A stretch of 12,046 nucleotides of DNA from an uncultured Collinsella sp. (lineage in GTDB: Bacteria > Actinomycetota > Coriobacteriia > Coriobacteriales > Coriobacteriaceae). Numbering within the stretch: position 1 is the stretch's first letter; every line of letters begins with the position of its first letter. A program made the translations under genes and the position numbers. This document shows positions 7,078-12,046 of the stretch, piece after piece. The notes beneath the pieces are model-generated. The model ran no database searches and was not told the origin of the DNA. It saw only the letters and a program-made list of their open reading frames with translations. The DNA lies in the NCBI GenBank assembly GCA_900548495.1, contig URKT01000064.1, positions 1 to 12,046 of the forward strand, given 5' to 3'.

Positions 7078-7773
7078 CTATTCGATTATGTAGCCGACGC
7101 CCCAGACGTTTTTGATAAAGCGCGGCTTTTGTGCGTCGTCGCCGATCTTTTCGCGCAAGTGGCGAATGTGCACCATCACCGTATTGTTGGAGCCGGGCAT
7201 AAAGTCCTCGTTCCATACCGCGCGGAACAGGTCCTCCACGGCCACTACGCTGCCGCGATGCTCGACCAGATACAGCAAGATTGAATACTCGGTGGGTGTG
7301 AGGCGTACCGGTGAACCGTCCACCGTTACGGAACGAGCATCGCGGTTGATCTCCAAGCCGTCGAGCTGAATGGTCGGCGACTCGGCCGCCTGCGCACGGC
7401 TACCGTAGCTGGTGTAGCGGCGAAGTTGAGCGTGCACGCGCGCGATGAGCTCCAGCGGACGGAACGGCTTAACCACGTAATCGTCCGCACCAAGCGAAAG
7501 GCCCTCGATCTTGTCTTGCTGGGCATCGCGCGCCGTCAGCATGATCACGGGATAGGTATGGCTGGAACGGATCGTACGCAGCAGCTCAAACCCATCGATA
7601 TCGGGCAGCATGACATCCAGCAGCGCCAGATCGAACTCCTGCTCCAAGATTGCCTTGGCCGCATCGGCCCCGCTATAGGCAATCTGGACATCAAAGCCCT
7701 CTTTTGTAAGGTAGATACCAACCAAGTCGGCGATGGCCTTCTCGTCATCAACTACCAGTATGCGCTCGTTCAT
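7078..7773 (-). CDS. VanR-like OmpR-family response regulator
   Basis: 231 residues. The receiver domain has D9-D10, phosphoacceptor D53 in LLDVMLPDIDG, T80 in IMLTARD and K102 in YVVKPF. The winged helix carries LTPTEYSILLYLVEH, NNTVMVHIRHLREKI and FIKNVWGVGYIIE, close to VanR-type regulators. Start ATG at 7773 has GAGAGGAG 6 bases upstream. The VanS-like kinase follows after 25 bases, and the gene is divergent from a D-Ala-D-Ala carboxypeptidase. That makes the carboxypeptidase and the operon itself the most likely targets. No vanH, vanA/B ligase or vanX homologue is visible, so this is not a complete resistance cluster. Confidence 0.9.
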   Translation of the reverse strand: MNERILVVDDEKAIADLVGIYLTKEGFDVQIAYSGADAAKAILEQEFDLALLDVMLPDIDGFELLRTIRSSHTYPVIMLTARDAQQDKIEGLSLGADDYVVKPFRPLELIARVHAQLRRYTSYGSRAQAAESPTIQLDGLEINRDARSVTVDGSPVRLTPTEYSILLYLVEHRGSVVAVEDLFRAVWNEDFMPGSNNTVMVHIRHLREKIGDDAQKPRFIKNVWGVGYIIE

Positions 7774-7793
7774 GCGTGCTCCTCTCGCGCTCC

Positions 7794-7799
7794 ATTATG
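7794..7799 (-). promoter_or_regulatory. Candidate -10 element of the VanR-like operon
   Basis: The minus strand reads CATAAT (5 of 6 to TATAAT), placing the transcript start close to 7787, just before the GAGAGGAG ribosome binding site. No good -35 lies 17 bases upstream (TGTGTG). That would fit an activator-dependent promoter with the palindrome at 7833-7859 centred about 60 bases upstream. Confidence 0.35.
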
Positions 7800-7832
7800 C
7801 CCGAGGCGACGCATGCCACACACAACAAGCGT

Positions 7833-7859
7833 GGGTGATTAAGTCGGCCTTAAGCACCC
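7833..7859. promoter_or_regulatory. 27-bp palindrome between divergent VanR-like and carboxypeptidase genes
   Basis: The arms are GGGTG-a-TTAAG (7833-7843) and CTTAA-g-CACCC (7849-7859) around TCGGC. Ten of eleven arm positions pair; only a38/g54 fails. As DNA it looks like an operator for a dimeric regulator. As RNA it could fold, but no T-tract follows on either strand, so a terminator is unlikely. Its location upstream of both divergent candidate promoters makes the VanR-like protein an obvious candidate ligand, although OmpR-family proteins more often bind direct repeats. Confidence 0.5.
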
Positions 7860-7925
7860 TTGTGCCCGTTCGGGCGCGGATGTGGGCCACGCACGCACGC
7901 GATGATCGCCGACGCCGGCAAACGA

Positions 7926-7931
7926 TATACT
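7926..7931 (+). promoter_or_regulatory. Candidate -10 element of the carboxypeptidase gene
   Basis: TATACT matches TATAAT at 5 of 6 positions and lies 39 bases before the GTG at 7971. The hexamer 17 bases upstream (TGATCG, 7903-7908) is a poor -35, so activation may be needed. If real, this element rules out starts at 7860 or 7902, because they would lie upstream of the transcript. Confidence 0.4.
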
Positions 7932-7970
7932 CTAGTTCCAGAAGAGACCATCCCGTCGAAAGCGAAATCC

Positions 7971-9311
7971 GTGAAGTCCCTCACCCCTTTTGCAAAGCGC
8001 TCAGCCCAGCTTGCCGCCAGCTTTGTCTGCGCTATCGCCCTTGCCGCTGGCGTGCCCACCGTCGCCGGCGCCCAAGTGCTCACGACCGACAATGTTTGCG
8101 GCAAAACCGCCGATGCGCGCGGCATCACGGCCGAAAACCTGCCCGATATCGATGCGACCAATGCCCTCGTCATGGGCAAAGACGGCACCGTCTACTATGG
8201 GCGCGGCGCCGATGAGCAGGTCAAGATTGCCTCGATCACCAAGGTCATGACCGCAATCCTAACCGTCGAGAATTGCAAGATGGACGAGAAGGTCACGGTA
8301 AGCAACGCCGCAGCCACCGTGGGTAATTCGACCGCCGGCTTGCTCGAAGGCGACGAGCTTACCGTGGAGCAGGCGCTGCGCGGCCTGATGATTCCCTCGG
8401 GCAACGACGCCGCCATCGTGCTCGCCGAATATGTGGGCAAGAAGATCGACCCTAAGACCAAAGACGCCGAGGCCACATTTGTGAAGGCCATGAACGAGCG
8501 TGCCAAGAAACTCGGCTGCACCGGTACGCTTTTTGAAAACCCGCATGGTCTGGACTTTGATGAGTGGGCTGGCGATATGCACTCAACCGCACATGACGTA
8601 GCGCTAATGATGCAGAAGGCCATGAAAAACGACACGATCCGCGAGGTCGTAGCGAGCGAGGATTCTTGGATCGAGGTCACGGGCGCCGACGGCACCGACC
8701 ATTCGCACTCCATGGACACGCATAACTATTTGCTGGGCCAAGATGGCAACATCGGTGGCAAGACCGGCACCACCGACGATGCAGGCTATTGCTTTACGAG
8801 TGCCTACAACCGCGATGGCGACGAGATCTACACCGTCGTTTTGAACTCCACCACCACCGACCAGCGCTTTACCGATACCGCAACCCTTGCCAATTGGTAC
8901 TACGGTCACAAGGTGACGGTCGCGATCGCCAACACGCAGGAAAAGACCGCCAACGGCAACCCGCTTATGGCGCGCATTGGCCAAACCGACTGGACGGATA
9001 AGACGATCGACGCCACACTCGCCGATCCTACGGCGCAAGCGACCGTGTTTTCCCTTGCCGGCGAGGTGACCGAAAAGGTTAGCTACGACGATCTTTCGGG
9101 CACGGTGCATGTGGGCGACAAGGTGGGCAGCGTTACGTTCAAGCAGGACGACACCAAGATCGCCGTCATGGACCTAGTTGCCGACGAGGAAGGTGCAGGG
9201 CCGAATCCCATTGAATGGCTCCTTGTGAAGCTCGATCGCTTGGGCCGCCGCATCGACAACCGGCCACTCACGGCAGAGAGCGAGACCGTAGCCAAGGCAC
9301 CCGAGGTGTAG
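7971..9311 (+). CDS. Secreted serine-type D-Ala-D-Ala carboxypeptidase (peptidase S11, DacA/PBP5 family)
   Basis: 446 residues from GTG 7971. It removes the terminal D-Ala from peptidoglycan pentapeptides outside the membrane. A signal peptide is plain: KSLTPFAKRS, then a hydrophobic core LAASFVCAIALAAG and likely cleavage after VAGA (about 34). The catalytic motifs are all present: S88-I-T-K91, S143-G-N145 and K264-T-G266 (GGKTGTTDDAGYC). The C-terminal part contains the beta-rich segment SGTVHVGDKVGSVTF, like the PBP5 C-terminal domain. The end, NPIEWLLVKLDRLGRRI, could be an amphipathic membrane-contact helix as in PBP5. The GTG has a weak ribosome binding site. ATG 7902 or TTG 7860 are alternatives but give an odd long N-terminus. 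It is divergent from the VanR-like gene and ends at a strong terminator. Confidence 0.92.
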   Translation: MKSLTPFAKRSAQLAASFVCAIALAAGVPTVAGAQVLTTDNVCGKTADARGITAENLPDIDATNALVMGKDGTVYYGRGADEQVKIASITKVMTAILTVENCKMDEKVTVSNAAATVGNSTAGLLEGDELTVEQALRGLMIPSGNDAAIVLAEYVGKKIDPKTKDAEATFVKAMNERAKKLGCTGTLFENPHGLDFDEWAGDMHSTAHDVALMMQKAMKNDTIREVVASEDSWIEVTGADGTDHSHSMDTHNYLLGQDGNIGGKTGTTDDAGYCFTSAYNRDGDEIYTVVLNSTTTDQRFTDTATLANWYYGHKVTVAIANTQEKTANGNPLMARIGQTDWTDKTIDATLADPTAQATVFSLAGEVTEKVSYDDLSGTVHVGDKVGSVTFKQDDTKIAVMDLVADEEGAGPNPIEWLLVKLDRLGRRIDNRPLTAESETVAKAPEV

Positions 9312-9335
9312 GGTCGAAGAACAATACGCTCGCTG

Positions 9336-9368
9336 AAAGGAGGTGTCCGAAAGGACGCCTCCTTTTTT
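9336..9368 (+). terminator. Strong intrinsic terminator after the carboxypeptidase
   Basis: A 13-bp stem, AAAGGAGGTGTCC (9336-9348) with GGACGCCTCCTTT (9353-9365), closes on a GAAA tetraloop with one T-G wobble, then runs into T residues to 9368. It lies 25 bases after the carboxypeptidase stop codon. Confidence 0.92.
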
Positions 9369-9370
9369 GA

Positions 9371-9388
9371 GGGTTCGAATCCCCAGCT
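9371..9388 (+). repeat. Inverted 18-bp copy of the tRNA-Ser T-arm/acceptor segment
   Basis: GGGTTCGAATCCCCAGCT on the plus strand is identical to the minus-strand tRNA-Ser segment covering the T-loop, the 3' T-stem and the first acceptor bases (9468-9451). The copies are inverted and 62 bases apart, with the tRNA terminator between them. After the match the sequences diverge (AACGTGG here, CTCCGCC in the tRNA). It is not a working tRNA. It may be a relic of a lost tRNA gene or of recombination at the tRNA. Confidence 0.7.
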
Positions 9389-9402
9389 AACGTGGTTCAA
9401 CT

Positions 9403-9432
9403 AAAAAAGGGCCCCTTTCGGAACCCTTCTTT
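9403..9432 (-). terminator. Intrinsic terminator of tRNA-Ser
   Basis: On the minus strand AAAGAAGGGTTCC (9432-9420), loop GAAA and GGGGCCC (9415-9409) form a stem with T-G wobbles, continued by TTTTTT (9408-9403). It begins 10 bases after the tRNA CCA end. Its GAAA loop matches that of the plus-strand terminator facing it. Confidence 0.88.
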
Positions 9433-9442
9433 AAAGTCTTAC

Positions 9443-9533
9443 TGGCGGAGAGCTGGGGATTCGAACCCCAGATGCCCTTTTGGGGCATACTCGCTTAGCA
9501 GGCGAGCACCTTCGGCCTCTCGGTCAGCTCTCC
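9443..9533 (-). tRNA. tRNA-Ser (anticodon GCT)
   Basis: Class II tRNA with an encoded CCA. Acceptor arm GGAGAGC (9533-9527) pairs with GCTCTCC (9453-9447), followed by discriminator G and CCA (9446-9443). The anticodon arm is CTCGC-CTGCTAA-GCGAG, giving anticodon GCT, which reads AGC and AGT. The long variable arm TGCCC-CAAAA-GGGCA is the serine hallmark. The T-arm is CTGGG-GTTCGAAT-CCCAG, allowing for the usual pairing register. It has its own promoter and terminator. Confidence 0.97.
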
Positions 9534-9547
9534 GTAACAGCCGTTCT

Positions 9548-9576
9548 ATAGTAACCAAACAGCCGAAGTTGGGCAA
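9548..9576 (-). promoter_or_regulatory. Promoter of tRNA-Ser
   Basis: The minus strand has TTGCCC (9576-9571), a 17-base spacer and TACTAT (9553-9548). Transcription would start near 9541, leaving a leader of about 8 bases before the mature tRNA. Each hexamer matches consensus at 4 of 6 positions, and spacing and position are ideal. Confidence 0.65.
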
Positions 9577-9596
9577 GGGGAATTTTGAGGCGTTTC

Positions 9597-9617
9597 CTCT
9601 TTTACCTCTCTTTTACC
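9597..9617. repeat. Two direct copies of CTCTTTTACC
   Basis: Exact 10-base copies at 9597-9606 and 9608-9617, an 11-base period. They lie upstream of the tRNA-Ser promoter when read on the minus strand (GGTAAAAGAG twice), so they could be a regulatory or UP-like site. Chance cannot be excluded for so short a repeat. Confidence 0.35.
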
Positions 9618-9638
9618 AGTAAACGTCTCAGTCAATCA

Positions 9639-9693
9639 TCTCAACCTGTAACATCTGCAGGCCGTAATCCCCTCCAGATGTTACAGATTGAGA
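9639..9693. repeat. Large stem-loop, 23-bp arms with 9-base loop
   Basis: Arms 9639-9661 and 9671-9693 pair at 21 of 23 positions. The mismatches are at 9645/9687 and 9658/9674. The perfect core is CTGTAACATCTG against CAGATGTTACAG, and the loop is CCGTAATCC. It lies 50 bases beyond the stop of the AAA ATPase on the minus strand, where a terminator would be expected, but no T-tract follows in either direction. Possibilities are a REP-like repeat, a small non-autonomous element, or an mRNA 3'-end stabilising hairpin. Confidence 0.8.
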
Positions 9694-9742
9694 CAAAGAT
9701 ACAAGGACGGCCCCAGCGACAGCGCGGACAGCCCATTCTTTA

Positions 9743-10825
9743 TTAGTCCTCTCGAACGGTCTCCAACAGATAATCGCGCATGTACGGAATTGCAAACGAA
9801 ACACAGCCATAGCCCGCGGGCTCAATCAACCCCGCATCGATCAGACGCTTGCGATATGACCCAACTTTGTTCGCCGACAAACCCATCTTCTTGGCGATAT
9901 CGCCGTTGGCGATATCGACGCCCTCGCATTGAGCCATCGCCGCGAGATACTGAAACTGCCGTTCCGACACCCTGCGCAGCGCTGGGGCAATCACCATAGC
10001 ATTAAAGCTATCAAGAGCCGCCTGGATACCCTTACGAGCCGCCTCTTCGCTCACGCTCTCCGCCCCACTGCGCGCAGCAACCTGCCAAGCGTAATATCCG
10101 ACCAGCTGGACCATAAAGGGATAGCCTGCCGAAGCTTTTGTTAATAGCTCAGCGGCACCTTTGTCGAGCTCCTTGCCCGCTCGTCTCATCGTATCCTCAA
10201 ACGATCCGCCAACTTCAAAATCGGAAAGCCGAGTAAGTTCAACATGTTTGGCTCGCTGAAGGAACGTCAACGTATCATCCACCACCACGCCATCTACCGA
10301 TGTCGGCAGCCCGGCGAAAGCGAAAGCGACATTCGCTCCTTGGCGGATCAAGAGCTGCATCTCATTGCCTAGCTCGCGCATTTCCTCAGTTGAGGCATCC
10401 TGGATCTCGTCGAGCGTAATGAGCAGACCACCGCGCTTCGCAGCATCGTACATCGCCTCGCCCAGATGAGAGGCCGACTTCGACATCTCCATGGAGCCAA
10501 GGCTGACCCCTAAAATCGATGGGGAAATCGAGATTGATTCAAGACGAACGTTTCGCTGCAGAGCCTCGAGGATTCTATTGCAAAAACCAGCATTGGAGGT
10601 AACGTCAACGACCTCGAATCCTTTTTTGCGTGCAAGGTCACCCAATGCATTAAGGAGCACCGTTTTACCTGTGCCTCGGACGCCCGAGATGCGCATGAGT
10701 CGATCGGGGGCACCAGGACCATTCTCAAGAGCCTCGGCAAAGTCATCCAAAACAGTGTCCCGTCCGATAAGCTCAGGCGGATTCATGCCCGCCGTTGGCT
10801 TAAAGGGGTTAACAGCTTTCGTCAT
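9743..10825 (-). CDS. AAA-type ATP-binding protein with C-terminal winged helix
   Basis: 360 residues. The N-terminus NPFKPTAGMNPPELIGRD is the lead-in typical of ORC1/Cdc6-like AAA ATPases of the bacterial 'ATP-binding protein' type. Walker A ISGVRGTGKT ends at T55, Walker B is LLITLDE at 134-140, and FAFAGLP at about 165-171 fits sensor 1. The C-terminal part (about 280-355) reads as a winged helix: RQFQYLAAMAQ, DIAKKMGLSANKVGSYRKRLIDAGLI and then a wing. The role is unknown; DNA-bound ATPase switch, regulator or mobile-element/defence component are all possible. ATG 10825 is chosen because GAGGAGGG lies about 5 bases upstream; an in-frame ATG at 10861 falls inside a repeat array and has no such site. 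It has no membrane segment and looks monocistronic. By eye its codons look somewhat less GC-rich than its neighbours, a hint of transfer. Confidence 0.85.
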   Translation of the reverse strand: MTKAVNPFKPTAGMNPPELIGRDTVLDDFAEALENGPGAPDRLMRISGVRGTGKTVLLNALGDLARKKGFEVVDVTSNAGFCNRILEALQRNVRLESISISPSILGVSLGSMEMSKSASHLGEAMYDAAKRGGLLITLDEIQDASTEEMRELGNEMQLLIRQGANVAFAFAGLPTSVDGVVVDDTLTFLQRAKHVELTRLSDFEVGGSFEDTMRRAGKELDKGAAELLTKASAGYPFMVQLVGYYAWQVAARSGAESVSEEAARKGIQAALDSFNAMVIAPALRRVSERQFQYLAAMAQCEGVDIANGDIAKKMGLSANKVGSYRKRLIDAGLIEPAGYGCVSFAIPYMRDYLLETVRED

Positions 10826-10844
10826 TCTGCCCTCCTCTGCTAGT

Positions 10845-10898
10845 TTTAACAACTTTAACAAAGTTTAGCAACTTTAGCAGAGTTTAACAGTTTTAGCA
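10845..10898. promoter_or_regulatory. Six-copy TTTARCA heptamer array upstream of the AAA ATPase
   Basis: TTTA(A/G)CA occurs at 10845, 10854, 10864, 10873, 10883 and 10892. The spacing alternates strictly 9, 10, 9, 10, 9, so the array is three tandem units of about 19 bases with two heptamers each. It ends 20 bases upstream of the chosen ATG, just beyond the ribosome binding site. No convincing -35/-10 is seen within it; CATAAA just upstream on the minus strand is a possible -10. Regular half-site spacing near a helical turn is what a cooperative repressor or an autoregulating ATPase would use. The binding protein is unknown. Confidence 0.75.
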
Positions 10899-10987
10899 GG
10901 CTCGGCGGCTTTATGCCTTACCAATCCTGCCGGGTCCTCCCGCCCGCGCCGATACAAATAGCGCGGTGCGGCCCCTCTATATCGCCC

Positions 10988-11998
10988 CTACCCCAGCGAG
11001 CGGTTGAGGGAGCCGAGCTCGTCGTTGCCCATGGTGCGCCACATTTGGAAGATACAACCGCGCGCCAGGAAAAAGAAACCGTTGTCGACCAGTTGCACAG
11101 CGGCATCTGCCAGCTGATTCGTCACGGCGGACACTGGCGGCAGCTCTAGTCCAGCCCTGTGGATGGTCTCGACCGCTTCCTCGAACGTCGGAGGCTCGCT
11201 GACGCCCATCTCGTTCATAAGGCCCTGCATTTCTTCCAGCGCGCTGCTGCCCGACTCCTCGCCGCGCGGCACCAGACGGTAACAAGCCAGCGCAAGGTCG
11301 AGCTGATCGCAATTCCAATAGGCAAACGCCAAGCGATAGAACAGGTAGCCGATTGCAGAACGATCGCTGGCAATACGTAGGCCGTGGCGCGCCACCTCGA
11401 TAATCTCGTCGAAGCGCTCCAGACGCGCAAGCACGTTGATGAGCGCAAAGTGCGATTGCATGGACGAGCGCGCCAGATCGTAAAGATGGCGCACCTCGGG
11501 CAGTGCTCGTTCAAAGTCCTCTTGCTCGACGTAAAAGCTGCAGATCTCGTGCTGGGCAAAGTACAGCGCATCGGGCGCACGAAGGATTCGCACAGAGCGG
11601 TCTTCTTCCAACACCGGTAGCACCATGCGCACCAGCTGGTTATCGCAAAACTGCGTTTGAACCGGACCTGTCGCTAAAAGCTCGGCGACGGCGCACTTAG
11701 CCTCCAACTCCTCGACAAGACGGGAAAAGCCTTCAAAAGCACCTGTACGGTCGACTTTTGCCTGCTCGCGCAATTCAACAACACGGGCCACGTATGGGTC
11801 GTCGTCCTCTTCCATGACCTCCAACTCGTCAGCCGTATCGGCAAGCAGCAAATCGCGCAGCGCCGGCGGAAGCGTGCGATGGTCATCACGCGGACGAGCA
11901 TGAACCTCCGCAGGCTCAATCGTCTCCGGAGCGGTTGACTCATACGCCTCAAGCACACGCTTGCACGGCATATCGTCCATGTCCATGCTCTCAAGATC
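10988..11998 (-). CDS. TPR-like helical repeat protein, N-terminus cut off by contig end
   Basis: 336 residues are visible and end SLNRSLG at a TAG. The true N-terminus lies beyond the window; the reading frame continues through the adapter as MSRGLGDVYKRQ, which is artificial and must be trimmed. The first 100 residues are acidic (ELEVMEEDDDPY). From about residue 140 to 260 helical pairs resemble tetratricopeptide repeats: FYVEQEDFERALPEVRHLY, INVLARLERFDEIIEVARHG and FYRLAFAYWNCDQLDLALAC. Such repeats bind other proteins. No enzyme motif, signal peptide or membrane segment is visible. The gene is upstream of the AAA ATPase on the same strand but 162 bases away, so joint transcription is uncertain. 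I do not recognise a specific named protein. Confidence 0.8.
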   Translation of the reverse strand, partial: DLESMDMDDMPCKRVLEAYESTAPETIEPAEVHARPRDDHRTLPPALRDLLLADTADELEVMEEDDDPYVARVVELREQAKVDRTGAFEGFSRLVEELEAKCAVAELLATGPVQTQFCDNQLVRMVLPVLEEDRSVRILRAPDALYFAQHEICSFYVEQEDFERALPEVRHLYDLARSSMQSHFALINVLARLERFDEIIEVARHGLRIASDRSAIGYLFYRLAFAYWNCDQLDLALACYRLVPRGEESGSSALEEMQGLMNEMGVSEPPTFEEAVETIHRAGLELPPVSAVTNQLADAAVQLVDNGFFFLARGCIFQMWRTMGNDELGSLNRSLG

Positions 11999-12046
11999 CT
12001 GTCTCTTATACACATCTCCGAGCCCACGAGACATGCGCAGATCTCG
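11999..12046 (+). other. Nextera read-2 adapter with i7 index and P7 start (artificial)
   Basis: Bases 11999-12017 are the Tn5 mosaic end CTGTCTCTTATACACATCT, and 12018-12032 are CCGAGCCCACGAGAC. Bases 12033-12040 (ATGCGCAG) sit at the i7 index position and, from memory, match Nextera index N722. Bases 12041-12046 (ATCTCG) start P7. Genomic sequence ends at 11998. Confidence 0.98.

Noticed and set aside
5793..7115. 440-residue open frame on the plus strand
   Set aside because: It is fully antisense to the VanS-like kinase, with no recognisable motif or ribosome binding site.
7860..7970. Longer carboxypeptidase N-terminus starting at TTG 7860 or ATG 7902
   Set aside because: Neither has a ribosome binding site, both would place a long extra stretch before the signal peptide, and a good -10 element lies downstream of them.
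5814..9311. A vancomycin resistance (van) gene cluster
   Set aside because: Only VanR/VanS-like regulators and a serine carboxypeptidase are present; there is no vanH dehydrogenase, D-Ala-D-Lac/Ser ligase, VanX or metallo VanY.
9371..9533. Direct-repeat att sites of an integrated element at the tRNA-Ser
   Set aside because: The duplicated segment is inverted and only 62 bases from the tRNA copy, and no integrase is present in the window.
10845..10898. CRISPR array
   Set aside because: The units are 7-base heptamers every 9-10 bases with no unique spacers; this is an operator-like array.
10944..10966. Hairpin CCGCGC / GCGCGG downstream of the TPR-like gene, as a terminator
   Set aside because: Only 6 bp with an 11-base loop and no T-tract; too weak to call.

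Overview
Most likely organism: a gut actinobacterium of the class Coriobacteriia, close to Collinsella. This is an inference from GC-rich codon use, AGGAGG-type ribosome binding sites, GTG starts, a CpsC/CpsD/CpsB capsule module and VanR/VanS-like regulators; no marker gene in the window proves it. Native DNA runs only from 47 to 11998. Both ends are Illumina Nextera (Tn5) adapter: P5 tail, an 8-base index and the read-1 adapter at the left, and the read-2 adapter, an 8-base index and the P7 start at the right. The window is therefore a contig or single long molecule with untrimmed adapters, and its first and last genes are cut by the library, not by biology.

Layout, left to right. (1) 47-2418, minus strand: a compact surface-polysaccharide control operon, read from right to left as CpsC/Wzz-like polysaccharide co-polymerase, CpsD-like tyrosine autokinase, CpsB-like PHP tyrosine phosphatase, then a truncated GNAT acetyltransferase. 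(2) 2614-5710, minus strand: a phosphate-response unit, pstB followed by a PhoB-like regulator and a PhoR-like sensor kinase, with no pstS, pstC, pstA or phoU beside it. (3) 5814-9311: a VanR-like regulator and VanS-like kinase on the minus strand, divergent from a secreted serine D-Ala-D-Ala carboxypeptidase on the plus strand. A 27-bp near-perfect palindrome sits in the gap between them. (4) 9312-9742: two intrinsic terminators, a tRNA-Ser(GCT) with its promoter, an inverted 18-bp copy of that tRNA's T-arm region, and a large stem-loop. (5) 9743-11998, minus strand: an AAA-type ATPase with a C-terminal winged helix, preceded by six regularly spaced TTTARCA heptamers, and a truncated TPR-like protein.

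How it fits together: much of the window is cell-envelope and nutrient signalling. A phospho-tyrosine kinase, modulator and phosphatase set controls polysaccharide assembly. PhoB/PhoR with pstB serves phosphate limitation. The VanRS-like pair probably adjusts peptidoglycan D-Ala-D-Ala ends through the divergent carboxypeptidase. I found no insertion sequence, CRISPR array, prophage gene or complete van resistance cluster. The best candidates for something undescribed are the VanRS-like/carboxypeptidase locus with its palindrome, and the AAA ATPase behind its heptamer array. Neither is proven to be a new system.
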